64,000 nt of DNA from Prorocentrum cordatum (Eukaryota; Sar; Dinophyceae; Prorocentrales; Prorocentraceae), in the NCBI GenBank assembly GCA_963575745.1, contig CAUYUJ010015301.1:1-64000 (forward strand), in the 5' to 3' direction. The notes beneath the pieces are model-generated. The model saw only the letters and a list, made by a program, of their open reading frames with translations. It was not told where the DNA came from and made no database searches. Each line of letters opens with the position of its first letter. Positions within the stretch are counted from its first letter, which is position 1. Of the stretch, positions 61,787 through 64,000 are shown piece by piece. The position numbers were made by a program, and so were the translations under genes.

Positions 61787-61929
61787 TATACCCCAGGGAG
61801 GGGCCCTCCCTGCGCCTCGGACCGGGCCGGGGGTCTGAGGCGGCCCAGCACTGGTTCCCCGGACCCCGTCGCGTTGGGACACAGATATCACGACGGGAGG
61901 CTTTTCGCCAGCGCCGGCCTCCGGAGACC

Positions 61930-61985
61930 CTTGGCTGGGCCTCGGGGCTGCCAAGAAACAACTCGGGATAAAGATTATCCCGGCA
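61930..61985. repeat. Hairpin and family-E end at the mobile ORF border
   Basis: CGGGATAA (61964-61971) AGA TTATCCCG (61975-61982) is a perfect 8-bp stem. The left flank GGGCCTCGGGGCTGCCAAGA AACAACTCGGGAT resembles the family-E end, so two repeat families abut here. Confidence 0.65.
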
Positions 61986-62039
61986 AAGCAACCTAACAGC
62001 GATGTGTAGAAGCATAGCTGGAAACATTGCCTGTGGTAT

Positions 62040-62561
62040 TCATGTAAGAGTGCTGTTGTAGAATTCTGGTGTTCTCGCAGTCGCATTCGGATTCGCCTCC
62101 TCAGCGAACCCTTCCATCGGGTTTGGAAGGCCCTCCGCCTCCGCGATGCGAGTCTTTGTTGTGGCTTCGCTCTCCGCTTGCTTGAAGGCCTGGAGCTCGG
62201 CGTCCTGCTCCGGGGAGAACTGGTTGGCCTTCCGTGCTTTCCGGACTTTCTCTGCCAGCTGCCGCTCTGCGAGGCTACGCCCGGCATACTCCTTCGGGTG
62301 GCGGCCGAGGTCTCGCACTTGCTGCATGAGCTCCTCGGTCTTGTCTCGCTTTTGCTGCATGAGCTCCTCGGTCTTCTGCTTCCGCTTGAGCTCCTCTGTC
62401 TCCGTCTGCTGATCAGCACAGCCCAGGGCCCGCAGTTCATGCAAAATGTCTTTGGGGATGCGGTCGCGATGGTCCGAGAAACGTTTGGCCAACTTGTTTT
62501 CGGCCCGTTCTTGTTCGGACGTTCCTTTATTTTGCTTCGGTATCCGGCCGAACTGCTTCAC
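62040..62561 (-). CDS. Small charged mobile-family ORF, copy 2
   Basis: The minus-strand frame of about 173 codons has no recognised enzymatic domain. It is Lys/Glu/Gln/Arg-rich and helical: VKQFGRIPKQNKGTSEQERA, then twin repeats of TEELMQQ, LGRHPKEYAGRSLAERQLAE and KVRKARKANQFSPEQDAELQ, ending NATARTPEFYNSTLT and TGA at 62040. Proteins with this LGR.P.......LA..L...R....FS......L layout recur in dinoflagellate genomes as repeated families (recollection, not checked). No ATG is found at the stated start (GTG); the frame stays open further upstream toward 62600. The C-terminus and 3' flank match copy 1 at 58569-58780 in the opposite orientation. Confidence 0.6.
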   Translation of the reverse strand: MKQFGRIPKQNKGTSEQERAENKLAKRFSDHRDRIPKDILHELRALGCADQQTETEELKRKQKTEELMQQKRDKTEELMQQVRDLGRHPKEYAGRSLAERQLAEKVRKARKANQFSPEQDAELQAFKQAESEATTKTRIAEAEGLPNPMEGFAEEANPNATARTPEFYNSTLT

Positions 62562-62584
62562 GTGCTCGACGAGCGTTGCAGAGG

Positions 62585-62690
62585 ACCGCTCAATGCAGCA
62601 CGCTGAGGAGCAGCGTTGTTCCCTGCCGCAGGCTGAGGAGCACCGCTGTTCAATGCAGCAGGGTCAGGAGCATCGCCGCCAGACCGAGAA
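62585..62690. repeat. Short tandem repeat, 36-bp unit
   Basis: Three units of (TCAATGCAGCA..)GCTGAGGAGCA.CGYTGTTC. Lies directly upstream of the minus-strand ORF. Confidence 0.7.
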
Positions 62691-62814
62691 CTATCAGCAT
62701 GTCCTGGCATGAAGGTGTGCAGTAGGCGCTGTGCAGCTCCTTTGAAAGGAAATCTTCGAAAGCAGGGCTGTAGCCAAGAAGGCTACGGGGACGATGATGA
62801 TGATGAAGATGATG

Positions 62815-63225
62815 AGTCTTGGAAGTCTGGGAAGTGGAAGAGCACGAAGTGGCGTACAGTTGGCTCCAGGCATTCAAAAGTGGCCCGGGAGTGGAGTTTT
62901 GGGAAGTGGAAGAGCACGAAGTGGCCTACAGTTGGCTCTGGGCATTCAAAATGTGGCCCGGGAGTGGTGTTCTGGGAAGTCCAAGAGCACGAGGTGGCCT
63001 ACAGTTGGCTCCGGGCATCCAAAATGTGGCCCGGGAATGGAGTTCTGGGAAGTCGAAGAACACGAAATGGCTTACAGTTGGTTCCGGGCATTCAAAAAAA
63101 TGGCCCGGGAATGGAGTTCTGGGAAGTCGAAGAGCACGAAGTGGCTTACAGTTGGTTCCGGGCATTCAAAATGTGGCCCGGGATTGGAGTTCTGGGAAGT
63201 CGAAGAGCACGAAGTGTGTGACTGT
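62815..63225. repeat. Minisatellite, 72-73-bp unit, about 5.5 copies
   Basis: Unit GAAGTCGAAGAGCACGAAGT, GGCTTACAGTTGGTTCCGGG, CATTCAAAATGTGGCCCGGG. Frames rotate from unit to unit, producing overlapping spurious ORFs with the same peptide words. Confidence 0.9.
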
Positions 63226-63229
63226 TTGC

Positions 63230-64000
63230 TTAAAACGAGCCCGGCCCTCGCCTGTCCGGCTCCCGCCCACACCCCCCTGGGGAGTCATCAGATGCTCTCT
63301 TTTGACCCCATTAGAAACCTATCAGTCTTCGCTGTTAGGTGAAAACGTCCCTGGGAGGGGGTCCAGACCTCTGGGGGTCGACGCTGTAAAAAATCACGAC
63401 GTCGGGGGTCTGGACGGGGGATCCGAGGGGGCCCCGCCCGGACCCCGGGCGGGGTTTGGGGACCGATTTTGAACAGAAGTGGCCTTACATCTTTCTGGCC
63501 GATTCTCTGGGGCCGGAATCAGTTCAGGCCTCTATTTCCCTGCGCCCGCGTACGCCAGGTTCGTGTTGTGTCGACGCGGCTGCGACCCCAGCGCAGGCGC
63601 TCAACCCTGAGATCCGGTCGCTGCAATTTCGTTGACGACTGGCGACTTTGCCTTGTTTCGGGCCCTGGGACCCTCACGGATCGATCCAGTTCGAGACATG
63701 CAGGTGTCTGGGGTTTGGGTATTGGAGAGGCCTGACGGCCGGTGCCGCCGACCCTGATCGAAAGGGCTAGGAGTGGGGGGAGGAAGCGGCGGAGGAGGAG
63801 GAGGAGGAGAAGGAGGAGGATTTTCACGATCTTGCATATTTCCCCCAAAGTTGGATTTCAGGGATGGTTGAGCGCCGCCAGCGGCCAAGAATCTGCCAAC
63901 ACGGAGCGATTCGGCGACCAACACGCTGCGGATCGCTCGACGTTGGGCAATCCACACGGTGTCAGAAATTTACGCGCAGGTCGTGACGACACGAGCCCGT
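63230..64000. other. No recognised gene; family-E-like patch
   Basis: 63345-63420 has GTCCCTGGGAGGGGGTCCAG, ACCTCTGGGGGTCGACGC and CGACGTCGGGGGTCTGGACG, matching the family-E right part at 45390-45435. 63735-63760 repeats GCCGCCGACCCTGA also present at 47318. A short GGA run lies at 63792-63825. Confidence 0.5.

Overview
The window reads as nuclear DNA of a dinoflagellate. This is inferred from the sequence style, not from a database match. Genes are split into short GC-rich exons separated by introns full of repeats. Several introns can only be joined in phase by using GC or GA at the 5' splice site, which is known for dinoflagellates. There are decayed non-LTR retrotransposons of the endonuclease/RT/RNase H type common in those genomes. 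Many short elements with terminal inverted repeats sit inside introns (introner-like). There are no operons, Shine-Dalgarno sites or prokaryotic signals. A run of 100 N (58467-58566) marks a scaffold gap.

Three host genes can be supported, all on the + strand. (1) The 3' half of a drug/metabolite-transporter (EamA / triose-phosphate-translocator type) carrier: four phase-matched exons at 8710-8809, 16013-16166, 23066-23178 and 24896-24975. The upstream exons are not recognised. (2) A probable secreted M43-family (pappalysin/cytophagalysin-like) metalloprotease, whose catalytic exons run from 47422 to 50580. More speculative 5' exons lie at 41959-45130 and include a signal-peptide-like first exon. 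(3) A plant-PUT/LAT-like amino acid or polyamine permease, exons from 58785 to about 61599; its first exon(s) probably fall in or before the gap.

Layout: 1-4.7 kb is simple repeats and unrecognised sequence. 4.75-11 kb holds two LINE remnants and the first carrier exon. 11-15 kb holds a CCGCCGGCCC-ended repeat element and a minisatellite of about 100 bp. 16-21 kb has the second carrier exon and a long decayed LINE. 22-25 kb has the last two carrier exons, a perfect palindrome and a 73-bp minisatellite inside another CCGCCGGCCC-ended element. 26.4-30.3 kb is a third decayed LINE lineage. 30-41 kb is gene-poor, with microsatellites, a duplicated minisatellite segment and a large AT-rich foldback. 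42-50.6 kb is the protease locus. 51-58 kb is almost entirely tandem repeats. 58.6-62.6 kb is the permease, flanked by two inverted copies of a small mobile ORF family. 62.8-63.2 kb is a further 73-bp array.

The main result is in the introns. At least five short dispersed repeat families, some with clear terminal inverted repeats and flanking direct repeats, make up most or all of several introns in the protease and permease genes. They recur elsewhere in the window, so much of the intron content here appears to have been supplied by mobile elements.
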